The notes: a model not told the origin generated them from the letters alone. Shown: positions 24,896 through 35,640, counted from the stretch's first letter. The stretch: DNA of 64,000 bases from Arion vulgaris (GCA_020796225.1 CM036754.1:67820000-67883999); one strand, 5' to 3'. Program-made: numbers and translations.

Positions 24896-25254
24896 TCAAA
24901 TACTGGTGCTAACAAGAAGAAGAAGAAGTAAAGTAACCTTTATTCATGATCTTGACATCAGAATTGCATTCTTCTTTATTTCATGACCGAAGCGATTAAT
25001 CACGGTGTCTCATTAATATCTGTTTGCTTTGAATGCAGGGCCGTGCGGTATATTTTCTCAGTATGATGCAAGTCTTCGAAATGCCACCCTTAAATGTTTT
25101 TTCTTTAAAATAACCTTCAATTTTGATTTCGCTGCTTATGCCGCCCTCCTTACGGTTCCGCCTGATTCGGCCGCCTCTCTACATCACGGCACGGTCCTGT
25201 TTGAATGTTTTCATAAATCTTTGTTCGGGGAACGCTCAGCATTGCTCTCTGATG
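24896..25254. other. Unassigned sequence with (GAA)n run
   Basis: Contains AAGAAGAAGAAG at about 24913-24926, which resembles the GAA tail of LINEs elsewhere in this window, then unplaced sequence with moderate GC. The ORF at 25029-25313 has no recognisable similarity. Confidence 0.4.
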
Positions 25255-25860
25255 CGTTTTGTCTGTTGGTAATCTGCTTATGTGGCCGAAACATTTCATT
25301 TGTTGTTTCTTGATGAAGGTCAGTATCTCTTCTTTTTCTTGTTACGCGCTATGTATTCAGGCGTAATCAGGGCGTCCAGTATAATGCTTCTGACTGAGTT
25401 TTGCGTGATGGCTTGCTTTCCATATCATCAGTGTGCCCGCCTACCCAGCGTGTTCGTAACGTGTTGGATGACGGGTAACAAACCCTCTTTGAGTGCGGGC
25501 TTAATTCCGCGGGCTGGCAGAAAAAGCCACAGTTTCTCCAGATTTACGGTGTTCGTGGCACCGAACCGAAGAGCTGAAAACTTCAGAGGTAGTTCAGTAC
25601 TGCTGTTGTATACACTTTTTTCCTGATGTCTTCATTTCTAAACCAGTCTCGTCTTGATATACCCAGAATTTTGCGTAGACACTTTATCTCTGTCGTTATT
25701 AGTTTTCTTCTATCATTTGATGTCAGCGTCCAGGTTTGGCACTGGTAGCATAATGCTGGGAGACACATTGCATTGTCTTGTACATTGCGCTTTTAGTGTT
25801 TATGGTGATATGAGGATACAAATAAGTAAAGCAAACCTTCACGCAAAAACATGTCAGATG
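25255..25860 (-). mobile_element. LINE C-terminal fragment, interrupted
   Basis: Minus-strand LINE thumb sequence: ALCYQCQTWTLTSNDRRKL, CLRKILGISRRDWFRNEDI and VYTTAVLN (25768-25595), then FIKKQQMKCFGHISRLPTD and HQRAML (25330-25255). The two parts are separated by about 260 bp of unrelated GC-richer DNA at 25332-25590. Homologous fragments at 43300-43877, 32880-33410 and 54571-54770 run straight through this point, so the middle is an insertion. Confidence 0.7.
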
Positions 25861-26089
25861 TGACATCTTAGTTGCCATGTCTACGCCAGAACTGATAGCA
25901 AGTGAAAAAACACAAAGTCAACAGAGTCCTAATGCTCACAACAAACTATACAAATCCTCTTCAGGAGTTAGACTAGACAATATTACGAATGTCGCTAATA
26001 GCAGAATACAGAAATTTAGTTTTTGTGTATGAAGCAATACAGAACAAATCTCACATAAAAAAAAAAAACCATACAATACACTTTTATTT

Positions 26090-26705
26090 AGACAACAATA
26101 CATTGAGAAAGTAGCATCAATACAAGAATATCAACACAGTTCTTACAATGAGCATGTCATACGTTGAGAAAGTGGCATCAATACAAGAATATCAACACAG
26201 TTCTTACAATGAGAATGTCATACGTTGAGAAAGTAGCATCAATACAAGAATATCAACACAGTTCTTACAATGAGAATGTCATACGTTGAGAAAGTGGCAT
26301 CAATACAAGAATATCAACACAGTTCTTACAATGAGAATGTCATACGTTGAGAAAGTAGCATCAATACAAGAATATCAACACAGTTCTTACAATGAGCATG
26401 TCATACGTTGAGAAAGTAGCATCAATACAAGAATATCAACACAGTTCTTACAATGAGCATGTCATACGTTGAGAAAGTAGCATCAATACAAGAATATCAA
26501 CACAGTTCTTACAATGAGCATGTCATACGTTGAGAAAGTGGCATCAATACAAGAATATCAACACAGTTCTTACAATGAGAATGTCATACGTTGAGAAAGT
26601 GGCATCAATACAAGAATATCAACACAGTTCTTACAATGAGCATGTCATACGTTGAGAAAGTAGCATCAATACAAGAATATCAACACAGTTCTTACAATGA
26701 GCATG
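26090..26705. repeat. 61-bp minisatellite, 10 copies
   Basis: Very uniform tandem units with ATCAATACAAGAATATCAAC and CGTTGAGAAAGT(A/G)GC. The copies differ mainly at two sites (AGTAGC/AGTGGC and GAGCATG/GAGAATG), indicating recent expansion. Confidence 0.97.
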
Positions 26706-27189
26706 TCATAAAAGTAATTGCATACACATCATATCTCAAAATGGAAATTTAAACCCATTTTAAACAAAAAATAAATTTCCGTTGAGTGGAGCGACCAAAA
26801 AACCCACCAAACCCACATACAATAAAGTAGAGTAATGTCGGCTGGTAATGTGCGACCGGTAATGTGCAGCCGTAATGACTAGATTTGCCACCTACGGCTT
26901 ACACCAGCAGTAGTTGTAAACATTGTACCATTAACATGTTTGTATTGTTACCACAATGAAGTATTGTTTGTTCATCTTCTGGACGTCATTTGGGCAAGAA
27001 CTTATTCAACGGGGTGTTTCCCATCCAATGTAGTTACAGATTGTATGTCCCATCTTAAAGGAAATATGTAAATCTGGTAACAATGTAGTGCAGGTTTGGA
27101 TTCATCCACATTCTGGGTATGTCAGGTTAATTATGCCGAAATATAAAAGTGATAAGGATGTACTAGGTTTTGTATCCCTTAAAAATACA
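26706..27189. other. Sequence 3' of gene 2, no feature recognised
   Basis: Lies downstream of the stop of the minus-strand protease gene. I see no coding or RNA signal. No convincing minus-strand polyadenylation signal could be placed here; a TTTATT (AATAAA on the minus strand) occurs only near 26086. Confidence 0.4.
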
Positions 27190-27505
27190 GTGACGATGAA
27201 CCCATCTGTTGGTGACGATGTACACATCTGTTGGTGACGATGTACACATCTGTGGTGACGATTACCCATCTGTTGGTGACGATGTACCAATATGTTAGTG
27301 ACGATGTACACATCTGTTGGTGACGTTGTATCTATCTGTTGGTGACGTTGTACCCATCCGTTAGTGACAATGAACCCATCTGTTGGTGAGGATGTACCCA
27401 TCTGTTGGTGACAATGTACCCATATGTTGGTGATTATGTACCCATCTGTTGGTGACGCTGTACCCTCCTATTGGTGACGTTGCAATCTCCCATTGGTGAC
27501 GTGAC
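27190..27505. repeat. 22-bp minisatellite, about 14 copies, next to the gene 2 stop
   Basis: Tandem unit ATCTGTTGGTGACGATGTAC with variants. It ends about 10 bp beyond the stop codon of the minus-strand gene, so it would form the start of its 3' UTR. Confidence 0.94.
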
Positions 27506-27514
27506 CTCACAAAA

Positions 27515-28533
27515 TCATGGTGGTATCTCATCAAGACAATAAGTACTGAAATTCAATTTTTTATTGTCTTCACAACTTCCACAATGGATGTGGACAAACG
27601 CCCAAAAATATCTCCATGATCTTCCAACAAGAAAGACAGGAGCACCACTGGATCCTGGGCAAGTATCTGTGGTATATGTGTACTGCGTATACCCATCTTC
27701 CATCTCAGCAATATTGGTACAATAACCAAGACTGACTTTTTTGCTGCATCCGTGAGGGTGAGACACTATAACAGTTAGCTTGTTCTTGGTCTCAGGAACA
27801 TGCTCCACACTACAACACTCTGACTTCTCTACACATGGCACAGGAAGGAGAAGCGTGTCCTTCAACTTGCAATGAAGGTCTATCCAACGATCAAGCAGGT
27901 TTCCGAGTCTGTTAGCTAGATCTAGGTCATGTGTCACGTATGTCATTCTTGTCTGGTCTTTCACGGCGTGACAGCGAGACCGCGTAAAGCCTGTCAATGT
28001 GATGACGCCGCTACATGATTCTGGCGTAGCACCGCTATCATAGAAAAGATCACACGTGGCATGCTCAGCTTCGATGTCGTCGTAAACAACATGAGCGGCC
28101 GTGTAAATAAAAATGTGAGCAAATTTGGTTTTAGGTGTAGGAGAGTTCCGACACTCCGTACAGGAACAAGTCTTTTCAGTGCCATACTCGTCAGGGCACA
28201 TGTGCACATTAAATATCCAACCAGTTCCTACTCTCGTCATCATCTTCATATTATCCTTAACTTTGGTGTTAGAGTACGGATAAGGCTTCTCAGTGCCTGG
28301 GTAATACGTAGGTCTGGCGGCACTAACACGCTTGGTCGACACACGTACAGTCACACCTGCAAGGATGTGGATCAGATCAACAAGGGTGTCACTACGGTAT
28401 GTAGTCGGTAAGTTATCCATAGTAAATTTATCCATAGATATAAATTGTTGATGTCCTGGATTCTTGTCACAAGCCACAAAGTGTTGATGAAGGTCAACCT
28501 CATCTCCGTAACATACCTCAACTTCACACGGAC
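27515..28533 (-). CDS. Gene 2, main exon: trypsin-like serine protease-fold protein
   Basis: An intact 1,019-bp exon without any frame break. The acceptor on the minus strand reads TTTCTATTTCTTCCTCCAG before 28533, and the stop TGA is at 27515-27517. Joined to the 43-nt exon at 33830-33788 it gives a 353-residue protein. Counting from that start, the chymotrypsin-like triad is visible: His162 in IYTAAHVV, Asp217 or Asp219 in THDLDLAN, and Ser310 in CPGSSGAPVF. An entry strand GTGWIFNV precedes the His. A cysteine cluster (CSCTEC, near residues 137-142) lies between the entry strand and His. There is no signal peptide, so an intracellular role is likely. By established PA-clan knowledge this is a hydrolase fold; substrate unknown. 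The spacing and GSSGAP suggest the HtrA/Trypsin_2-like wing rather than secreted digestive trypsin. An ORF-only reading would start at a GTG at 28477, but the phase-matched exon junction makes that wrong. Confidence 0.85.
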
Positions 28534-28612
28534 CTGGAGGAAGAAATAGAAATCAACATTATCTCTCAACTTCACACGGACCTGAAGGAAGAAATAGAAA
28601 TCTACGTTATTA
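28521..28612. repeat. Tandem duplication of the gene 2 3' splice site
   Basis: ACTTCACACGGACCTGGAGG followed by AAGAAATAGAAATC (28521-28554) recurs at about 28569-28602 with one difference (GGACCTGAAGG). On the minus strand this duplicates the pyrimidine tract, the AG and the first roughly 13 exonic bases. The upstream copy reads into a stop, so the inner one is taken as functional. Confidence 0.85.
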
Positions 28613-28639
28613 TTCTAGATTGTCGATATCATCAATCTT

Positions 28640-29050
28640 CTATTTATCTACATCTTTCTCTTCCATCAGTGTAGTATGATGTACATCTTTCTCTTCCATC
28701 AGTGTAGTATGATGTAAATCTTTCTCTTCCATCAGTGTAGTATGATGTAAATCTTTCTCTTCCATCAGTGTAGTATGATGTAAATCTTTCTCTTCCATCA
28801 GTGTAGTATGATGTACATCTTTCTCTTCCATCAGTGTAGTATGATGTACATCTTTCTCTTCCATCAGTGTAGTATGATGTACATCTTTCTCTTCCATCAG
28901 TGTAGTATGATGTACATCTTTCTCTTCCATCAGTGTAGTATGATGTACATCTTTCTCTTCCATCAGTGTAGTATGATGTACATCTTTCTCTTCCATCAGT
29001 GTAGTATGATGTACATCTTTCTCTTCCATCAGTGTAGTATGATGTATTTT
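28640..29050. repeat. 33-bp minisatellite, about 12 copies (gene 2 intron)
   Basis: Nearly perfect copies of ATCTTTCTCTTCCATCAGTG plus TAGTATGATGTAC. The unit is 11 codons, so a minus-strand MEEKDVHHTTL repeat ORF is open by chance. It is rich in CTTTCTCTTCC pyrimidine tracts on the plus strand. Confidence 0.97.
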
Positions 29051-29164
29051 TCTCTTCATAGAGTGATTGATTACATTTTTCCATAGTGTAGTATGAGTAC
29101 ATCTTCTCTTCCATCAGTGTATATGATGTATTGTTTTGTTTAAGGGTGATCTGTTTATTTTGAT

Positions 29165-29325
29165 AGCGATAGTGTAGTAGTTAGAACACTTGCTTGGTAG
29201 CTGTATGTGTTAATTATGTAGTGTAGTAGTTAGCACACTTGCTTGGTAGCTGTATGTGTTAATTATGTAGTGTAGTAGTTAGCACACTTGCTTGGTAGCT
29301 GTATGTGTTAATTATGTAGTGTGGT
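29165..29325. repeat. 49-bp repeat, 3 copies, tRNA-A-box-like
   Basis: Three copies of GTAGTGTAGTAGTTAGCACA plus CTTGCTTGGTAGCTGTATG and a spacer. The start resembles a tRNA A box (TAGTGTAGTAGTTAGCACAC), so this may be a tandemly duplicated SINE head. No B box was found within the unit. Confidence 0.8.
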
Positions 29326-29360
29326 CAACATTTTGTTTTTAGCGTAACGGCTCACAATTC

Positions 29361-29599
29361 TACCCAAGCTCAATTGTGTTACTAGAGAAGCTCTGGAAAG
29401 TAAAGATGGCCGGCGTGATGATGACCACATGACCCCCTTCTACCCAACCTCAATTGTGTTACTAGAGAAGCTGTGGAAAGTAAAGACGGCCGGCGTGATG
29501 ATGACCACATGACCCCCTTCTACCCAACCTCAATTGTGTTACTAGAGAAGCTGTGGAAAGTAAAGACGGCCGGCGTGATGATGACCACATGACCCCCTC
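29361..29599. repeat. 80-bp repeat, 3 copies
   Basis: Copies start at TACCCAAC(G)CTCAATTG (29361, 29441, 29521) and contain GGCCGGCGTGATGATGACCA, higher in GC than the surroundings. It may be the body of the same SINE as the 49-bp repeats, but that is a guess. Confidence 0.9.
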
Positions 29600-29669
29600 G
29601 CGTGTTGATGGTCAGAGAAAGGTACCGACCTAACATCGTATTACCTAATATACCCCATTCTATGAAAAC

Positions 29670-30597
29670 TTTTCTCTTTATTTCTTTTTATTCTTCTCTT
29701 TTTCTTATCTGTTTCTGTTTATTCTTCTGTTTTCCTTATCTGTTTCTTTTTATTCTTCTGTTTTCCTTATCTGTTTCTTTTTATTCTTCTGTTTTCCTTA
29801 TCTGTTTCTGTTTATTCTTCTCTTTTCATTATCTGTTTCTGTTTATTCTTCTCTTTTTCTTATCTGTTTCTTTTTATTCTTCTCTTTTCCTTATCTGTTT
29901 CTGTTTATTCTTCTCTTTTTCTTATCTGTTTCTGTTTATTCTTCTCTTTTCCTTATCTGTTTCTATTTATTCTCTTTCCTTATCTGTTTCTTTATTCTTC
30001 TTTCTATCTGTTTCTGTTTATTCTTCTCTTTTCTTATCTGTTTCTGTTTATTCTTTCTTTTCTTATCTGTTTCTGTTTATTCTTCTCTTTTCCTTATCTG
30101 TTTCTATTTATTCTTCTCTTTTTCTTATCTGTTTCTGTTTATTCTTCTCTTTTCCTTATCTGTTTCTGTTTATTCTTCTCTTTTCATTATCTGTTTCTGT
30201 TTATTCTTCTGTTTTCCTTATCTGTTTCTTTTTATTCTTCTGTTTTCCTTATCTGTTTCTTTTTATTCTTCTGTTTTCCTTATCTGTTTCTTTTTATTCT
30301 TCTCTTTTCCTTATCTGTTTCTGTTTATTCTTCTCTTTTCCTTATCTGTTTCTTTTTATTCTTCTCTTTTCCTTATCTGTTTCTGTTTATTCTTCTCTTT
30401 TCATTATCTGTTTCTGTTTATTCTTCTCTTTTCCTTATCTGTTTCTGTTTATTCTTCTCTTTTCCTTATCTGTTTCTGTTTATTCTTCTCTTTTTCTTAT
30501 CTGTTTCTGTTTATTCTTCTCTTTTTCTTATCTGTTTCTGTTTATTCTTCTCTTTTTCTTATCTGTTTCTGTTTATTCTTCTCTTTTTCTTATCTGT
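29670..30597. repeat. 31-bp polypyrimidine minisatellite, about 30 copies (gene 2 intron)
   Basis: Tandem TTTCCTTATCTGTTTCTGTT plus TATTCTTCTCT. The plus strand is almost pure pyrimidine. The 354-residue ORF through it (FLFILLFSLSV repeats) is an artefact of a stop-free 31-bp unit. Confidence 0.97.
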
Positions 30598-30846
30598 GAA
30601 ATGAAAATCGTGGCATATTCCAGGACGTTGCCATCAACAACATTAAACGAATCGTTGATTTTCTAGGCACCACTTATACGTTCAGTAGTTTGCCATTGCT
30701 TTCTGAACGGTGAGGTCTATTTCTACCGTTCGTTAACATCCACGGGAGCGAATTTGCTTCCAAGTTTGCCCTCCCCGGAGTTTGAACCAGATACGCATGG
30801 GTTGTGATTGAGCTCACTACCGCTGAAGCTACAGACGCCCACCGTC
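30598..30846 (-). mobile_element. tRNA-derived SINE
   Basis: On the minus strand a tRNA-like head begins near 30842: A box TAGCTTCAGCGGTAGTGAGC (30831-30812) and B box GGTTCAAACTCC (about 30788-30777). The body runs to about 30598 and contains GGCAACGTCC and TGCCACGATTTTCATT. A related body fragment, in the same strand order, lies at 44190-44260. Located in the gene 2 intron, in the sense orientation of the gene. Confidence 0.65.
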
Positions 30847-31099
30847 AGATCCGCCAGCACTTGTATGTCCGTGTGTCTGCATGTCTATTTATCAGTTTGT
30901 CTGTGTTTGTTAATGAAGTTTCTGATCTGAATAATGAGCTTTTGATTGATACGTCAATTTGCTAGAACTGTAGAAACTACATTTATGATTTCATCACTGG
31001 CTTATGATTTATCCTGTGATTGAAACTTGCTTTATTCTGTGATTGAGACCTGATTTATTCTGTGATTGAGATATGATTTATTCTGTGATTGAGATATGA

Positions 31100-31555
31100 T
31101 TTATAGATAGTAACACAAGGATAACAAGTAATAGATAATGAGAAACAACGAGGATAACAAGTAATAGATAATGAGAAACAATGAGGATAACAAGTAATAG
31201 ATAATGAGAAACAATGAGGATAACAAGTAATAGATAATGAGAAACAATGAGGATAACAAGTAATAGATAATGAAAACAAGAGGATAACAAGTAATAGATA
31301 ATGAGAAACAATGAAGATAACAAGTAATAGATAATGAGAAACAACGAGGATAACAAGTAATAGATAATGAGAAACAATGAGGATAACAAGTAATAGATAA
31401 TGATAAACAATGAGGATAACAAGTAATAGATAATGAGAAACAATGAGGATAACAAGTAATAGATAATGATAAACAATGAGGATAACAAGATGATAGTAAT
31501 AGAAACAATGAGGATAAAAGTAAGATAATGAGAAACAACGAGGATATTTATCACT
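31100..31555. repeat. 33-bp minisatellite, about 14 copies (gene 2 intron)
   Basis: Tandem GATAACAAGTAATAGATAAT plus GAGAAACAATGAG. It is open in all three minus-strand frames over 430-530 bp through lack of stops; not coding. Confidence 0.96.
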
Positions 31556-31599
31556 TGTTGAAATCTCATTAACTTCCAACAGCATGAAGGTTAGCAGAA

Positions 31600-32388
31600 A
31601 AACGATGACTAGTACATATTGAAAGAATGATAGAAAAAGTTAGCGAAAACGATGACTAGTACATATTGAAAGAATGATAGAAAAAAAGTTAGCAGAAAAC
31701 GATGACTAGTACATATTGAAAGAATGATAGAAAAAAAGTTAGCAGAAAACGATGACTAGTACATATTGAAAGAATGATAGAAAAAAGTTAGCAGAAAACG
31801 ATGACTAGTATATATTGAAAGAATGATAGAAAAAAGTTAGCAGAAAACGATGACTAGTACATATTGAAAGAATGATAGAAAAAAAGTTAGCAGAAAACGA
31901 TGACTAGTACATATTGAAAGAATGATAGAAAAAAAGTTAGCAGAAAACGATGACTAGTACATATTGAAAGAATGATAGAAAAAAAGTTAGCAGAAAACGA
32001 TGACTAGTACATATTGAAAGAATGATAGAAAAAAAGTTAGCAGAAAACGATGACTAGTACATATTGAAAGAATGATAGAAAAAAAGTTAGCAGAAAACGA
32101 TGACTAGTACATATTGAAAGAATGATAGAAAAAAAGTTAGCAGAAAACGATGACTAGTACATATTGAAAGAATGATAGAAAAAAGTTAGCAGAAAACGAT
32201 GACTAGTATATATTGAAAGAATGATAGAAAAAAGTTAGCAGAAAACGATGACTAGTATATATTGAAAGAATGATAGAAAAAAGTTAGCAGAAAACGATGA
32301 CTAGTATATATTGAAAGAATGATAGAAAAAAGTTAGCAGAAAACGATGACTAGTACATATTGAAAGAATGATAGAAAAAAGTTAGCAG
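31600..32388. repeat. 50-bp minisatellite, about 16 copies (gene 2 intron)
   Basis: Very uniform copies of AGCAGAAAACGATGACTAGT plus ACATATTGAAAGAATGATAG and an A-run of 4-7 bases. Homogeneity indicates recent expansion. Confidence 0.97.
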
Positions 32389-32429
32389 ACAATTGCCTAT
32401 ACTTCTTCTTGGAACGTTCCACATCGACC

Positions 32430-32640
32430 ACCTGTTAACCACTCTTTGTGATTTGTATGTGATCTGAGCCTAAGAACGATTGTACGTTGTGCCAGTTATG
32501 CGTGTACAAGTAGGTCAGCACATCCGATTTCTGCTATGCTTTTTATTTACTAGGGTAGTTTCTCTAGGCCCCTACCTTTGCTTTGTAGGTCGCAGTGCTA
32601 CTATTCTTTGCTCCCCTTGTGAGTCCAGGTAATATGCGGG
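32430..32640 (-). mobile_element. Dispersed ~200-bp repeat (copy 1, inverted relative to 62650-62850)
   Basis: The reverse complement closely matches 62650-62850, including AAGAATAGTAGCACTGCGAC, AGCAGAAATCGGATGTGCTG and ATAACTGGCACAACGTACAA. The second copy has an extra roughly 20-bp block. No terminal repeats or A/B boxes are evident; class unknown. Confidence 0.75.
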
Positions 32641-32879
32641 CGAATTTACCTGAAGGTTAGAAGATCGTGAGGCAGACCACGAAAACGAAGGAGAGATAAG
32701 ACTAAAATAGACTCAGAAACACTAAGATTCAACATTTGCAAAGAGAAGGCTAAGAACAGAGATGAGAATGGAGGCATGTGATATCTGCAGCAATAAACCT
32801 CAAAGACCCAGAAAGCTGAAGAAGAACATTCTCTCATCTAAATCTCTCCATTTATTCTACTCAAGAAAATATCTCTATC

Positions 32880-33410
32880 TTTTCCATACAAGAAATTCTC
32901 TCTCTCTCTAATCCTGTTGTGTTTCACTGCGTCCGAATAATAAATTTATAGAACGGGCACTTCTGTGCGTTGTGTGCATGGTGTCTTTAACTGCCTCTGT
33001 TATTTCTTTGGTCCACCTTTTTCCTTGTATCCACCGTACCAGAAAAGCATTGCTCTTTGAGACGCACTGTCTGTTGGTAATCTGTTTATGTGACCGAGCC
33101 ATTAATTTGTTGTTTCTTGATGAAGTTCAGTAACTTTCTAATGTTGTACTCACTTTTTTCCCCAGAATGTCTTCATTTCTAAACCAGTCTCTTCTTGTTA
33201 ATCCCAGCATTCTGCGTAGACAATTCATCTCTGTCCTGACTAGTTTTCTTATATCATTTAATGTCAGAGTACAGGTTTGGCACTGATATCATAATGTTGG
33301 GAGAAAGATTGTGTTGAACAATGCCCTTCTAGTGTTTATGGTGACATCTTTGCATTTCAAAATTGGGGCCATTTGTCCTATGATTTGTTTTATTGAATCT
33401 ATTCAGCTGT
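32880..33410 (-). mobile_element. LINE C-terminal fragment
   Basis: Minus-strand decayed RT thumb: FLPTLCYQCQTCTLTLN, RRMLGLTRRDWFRNEDI, LNFIKKQQI, then RQCVSKSNAFLVRWIQG. Same family as 25255-25860 and 42660-43960. It lies in the gene 2 intron, about 380 bp from exon 1, in the sense orientation of the gene. Confidence 0.75.
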
Positions 33411-33787
33411 ACGGAGGGACGGAGTCCTTACAAACAACAGCAGAATTTATGTGAAAATCTGGTACATCAGTCTAAGCGGTGATCGTGAGAGAATCTATTC
33501 TGAATTTTGTTAGTTATTCTTCCATTGCTGAAAAAATTCTGCCTAGGTTTGTCAAGTTTTAACTTGCTTTAATTGATGTTTGTTGTTAGAGATATTGGTC
33601 TCTACATTAGACTTTATTACATCTATGTTGAGCGTCGTTTGTTATTCTTCCATTCGCTGACAAATATGCACTATCATCGAAATTCTCTTTGATAAATCTA
33701 CACTCTACATTTCTCTACCAAACACCCACTAATATTTGATAAGAATAGCACATGTTCCCTCACCACCCCCATAATCAATATACATAC
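33411..33787. other. Gene 2 intron, no feature recognised
   Basis: Unique-looking sequence up to the splice donor. On the minus strand the intron starts GTATGTATATTGATTATGGG. Confidence 0.45.
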
Positions 33788-33830
33788 CTTGTTGTTGACG
33801 GTCTTGTCGTGCTAGAACAACTGTGTCCAT
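33788..33830 (-). CDS. Gene 2, first coding exon (14 codons plus one base)
   Basis: On the minus strand an ATG at 33830-33828 opens MDTVVLARQDRQQQ and ends with a G before GTATGT, an excellent donor. The single carried base joins GT at 28533 to form a Gly codon, after which PCEVEVCYGDEVDLHQHF continues into the protease exon. Correct strand, start codon, donor and phase together support it. No other upstream exon is needed, though the 5' UTR and promoter could not be placed. Confidence 0.6.
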
Positions 33831-33851
33831 TCTATAGTTGACCAGACGACA

Positions 33852-33965
33852 AACTGATATCCAAGATGTTATCTTGATAGTAACAAATTGTTAGCTAAGA
33901 TGTTATCTTGATAGTAACAAATTGATATCTAAGATGTTATCTTGCTAGTAACAAATTGTTCACAC
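33852..33965. repeat. 37-bp repeat, 3 copies, just upstream of gene 2
   Basis: Copies of AAGATGTTATCTTGATAGTA plus ACAAATTG(T/A). It lies immediately 5' of the gene 2 start on the minus strand, so it may be in the 5' UTR or promoter region. Confidence 0.9.
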
Positions 33966-34319
33966 TTTACTGACTAAGTAACTTGACTAGTACTGATAGC
34001 CAGACTGCTAACTTGACTAGTATCGGTAGCCAGATAAACAAGATGAGGCGAGTAGTAACGAGTTTATAACTGAATTCTAACACATGATATCCTGATCACG
34101 TGAGATATTTCCTCAGAAATTCATTAACTTTTTATATAATGTTCAAGTATGCGAAACGGTCATGTGTTTGTTGTTTTTATACTCAAGTAGATACATAATA
34201 TGTTAACTGGGTTTCCACCGCCCAGCTGTCACGCAACAGAACGCGATCACGATTCGGGTACAGAATTGTATATTTAGCCATGTGCGAATAGTAACAATTC
34301 GTTTCTCGAATATCTATTA

Positions 34320-35640
34320 TTAAGGTAGATCTACCCTCAGGAAGGCTATAATCGTTAATATAGTTCCCAGCTTAATTTAAACCACACAGTTACACTTAAT
34401 ATGGTTTACAAAATGATCTGATTTAAAAAATGTTTTTAATATGCAAATTAGATTCCAATATGGCCGCCGTTTCTAAAAATATATACTTTTTTCAAACAAG
34501 ATTACTCAGGAGCCAATTGTTTGAAAGCCTTCATTTTCAGCATACATGTTCGCAACAGTCGGTTAATGTGAAGTAAAATATTTGAATTTCATAAAGAACT
34601 TTTTTTAAAAATTAATTTAAATGATATACCACTCCCAAAAGTGGTAAAATTTCCATTGATCAAACTTGCTTAAATTGAAGAAAATATAGCTATTCTTATT
34701 GGTTTGAGATTATATTACTTCAGATTAAGCATTGCATATCTAAGAATACATGTGCCAAATTGCAAGTCAATTAGACAAAAAATGTTTGAGATATCATGTT
34801 TGAAAGTTTGACAACACAAAAAATACAATTGACAGGAAACTTGAAAAAACAAAAACTTTCCACTATTTTACTTGCCAGAGTGCTGCTAATGACCACCTGT
34901 TGTGTACATATCTCTTTCTCTGGCTTCTGTGGTATCTAGGAAGCCTTTTCTGATGGCTCTCAGTGTATTTCTTCTTTTCTGTGTTGCTTTTATTCGAATT
35001 TATTCGAATGGTGTCCTTGATTTTATAGCTTTCCACAGAATAGTATCCACTGGGAAGCCTAAGTTTAGAAAATCTTGTGTTTCTTCCTTGAATATTTGTT
35101 GCCACAGAATCTTCGTTTATTTGATCTACCAGATTTCTGTTTGTTACCCATTCTACTTTTAATTAAATATGAATATCTAGCTAGTATAATTTACCTTCCA
35201 AACAATGAATCAACGTTCGTTTCAAATGACAAAAGCAATGCCTCAAAAGTTTGAAAAAATATTTTTACATTCAGAAATGTCCAGTGGTTTCATTTAGTCT
35301 CCATGAGAACTTTGGCGGGAATCTAACATTATTAGAGTAGTGTCCCTTAGTGGATATGTCATCGTTCTTGTTATAAATCAATTTTCATAATTAAATCGCA
35401 TTTTATGTGAGGGGGGTGGAGTGTAGAAACATAGTAACTAAGTGTAAACAATGGTTGCTAAGGAAAATTGTGAGGAGGGTGATCACATAAACATGCATGT
35501 AATGAAAACACGAAGGCATTTAGACGTTCAAAAGCAATTTGAAGTTGTAGTCAAATGCATGTAGTTTCTAAAAATGCAATAAACTAAAAATGGCAAGTGT
35601 CATTATTTTTCGTCATTTGGCGAGGATAGATCTACCTTAA
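34320..35640. mobile_element. TTAA-flanked inverted-repeat DNA element (piggyBac-like MITE)
   Basis: TTAA at 34320-34323 and at 35637-35640 directly abut 15-bp inverted ends, GGTAGATCTACCCTC (34324-34338) and its reverse complement with one mismatch (35622-35636). TTAA targets are the hallmark of piggyBac-type transposases. The roughly 1.3 kb interior is AT-rich, contains AATATGGCCGCCG near 34460, and has no recognisable transposase; the ORFs at 34863-35162 show no motif. The superfamily is inferred from the TTAA alone; two outward-facing TTAA plus a short inverted repeat could arise by chance, though one 15-bp match makes that unlikely. Confidence 0.6.

Noticed and set aside
25029..25313. 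94-codon ORF as a host gene
   Set aside because: It overlaps LINE sequence on the other strand at its right end and shows no motif.
29602..30666. 354-residue hydrophobic ORF resembling a membrane protein
   Set aside because: It is the translation of the 31-bp pyrimidine-rich minisatellite; hydrophobic Phe/Leu/Ser content is a by-product of T/C-rich DNA.
34863..35162. Transposase gene inside the TTAA element
   Set aside because: Neither strand shows a DDE-type motif or length near a transposase.
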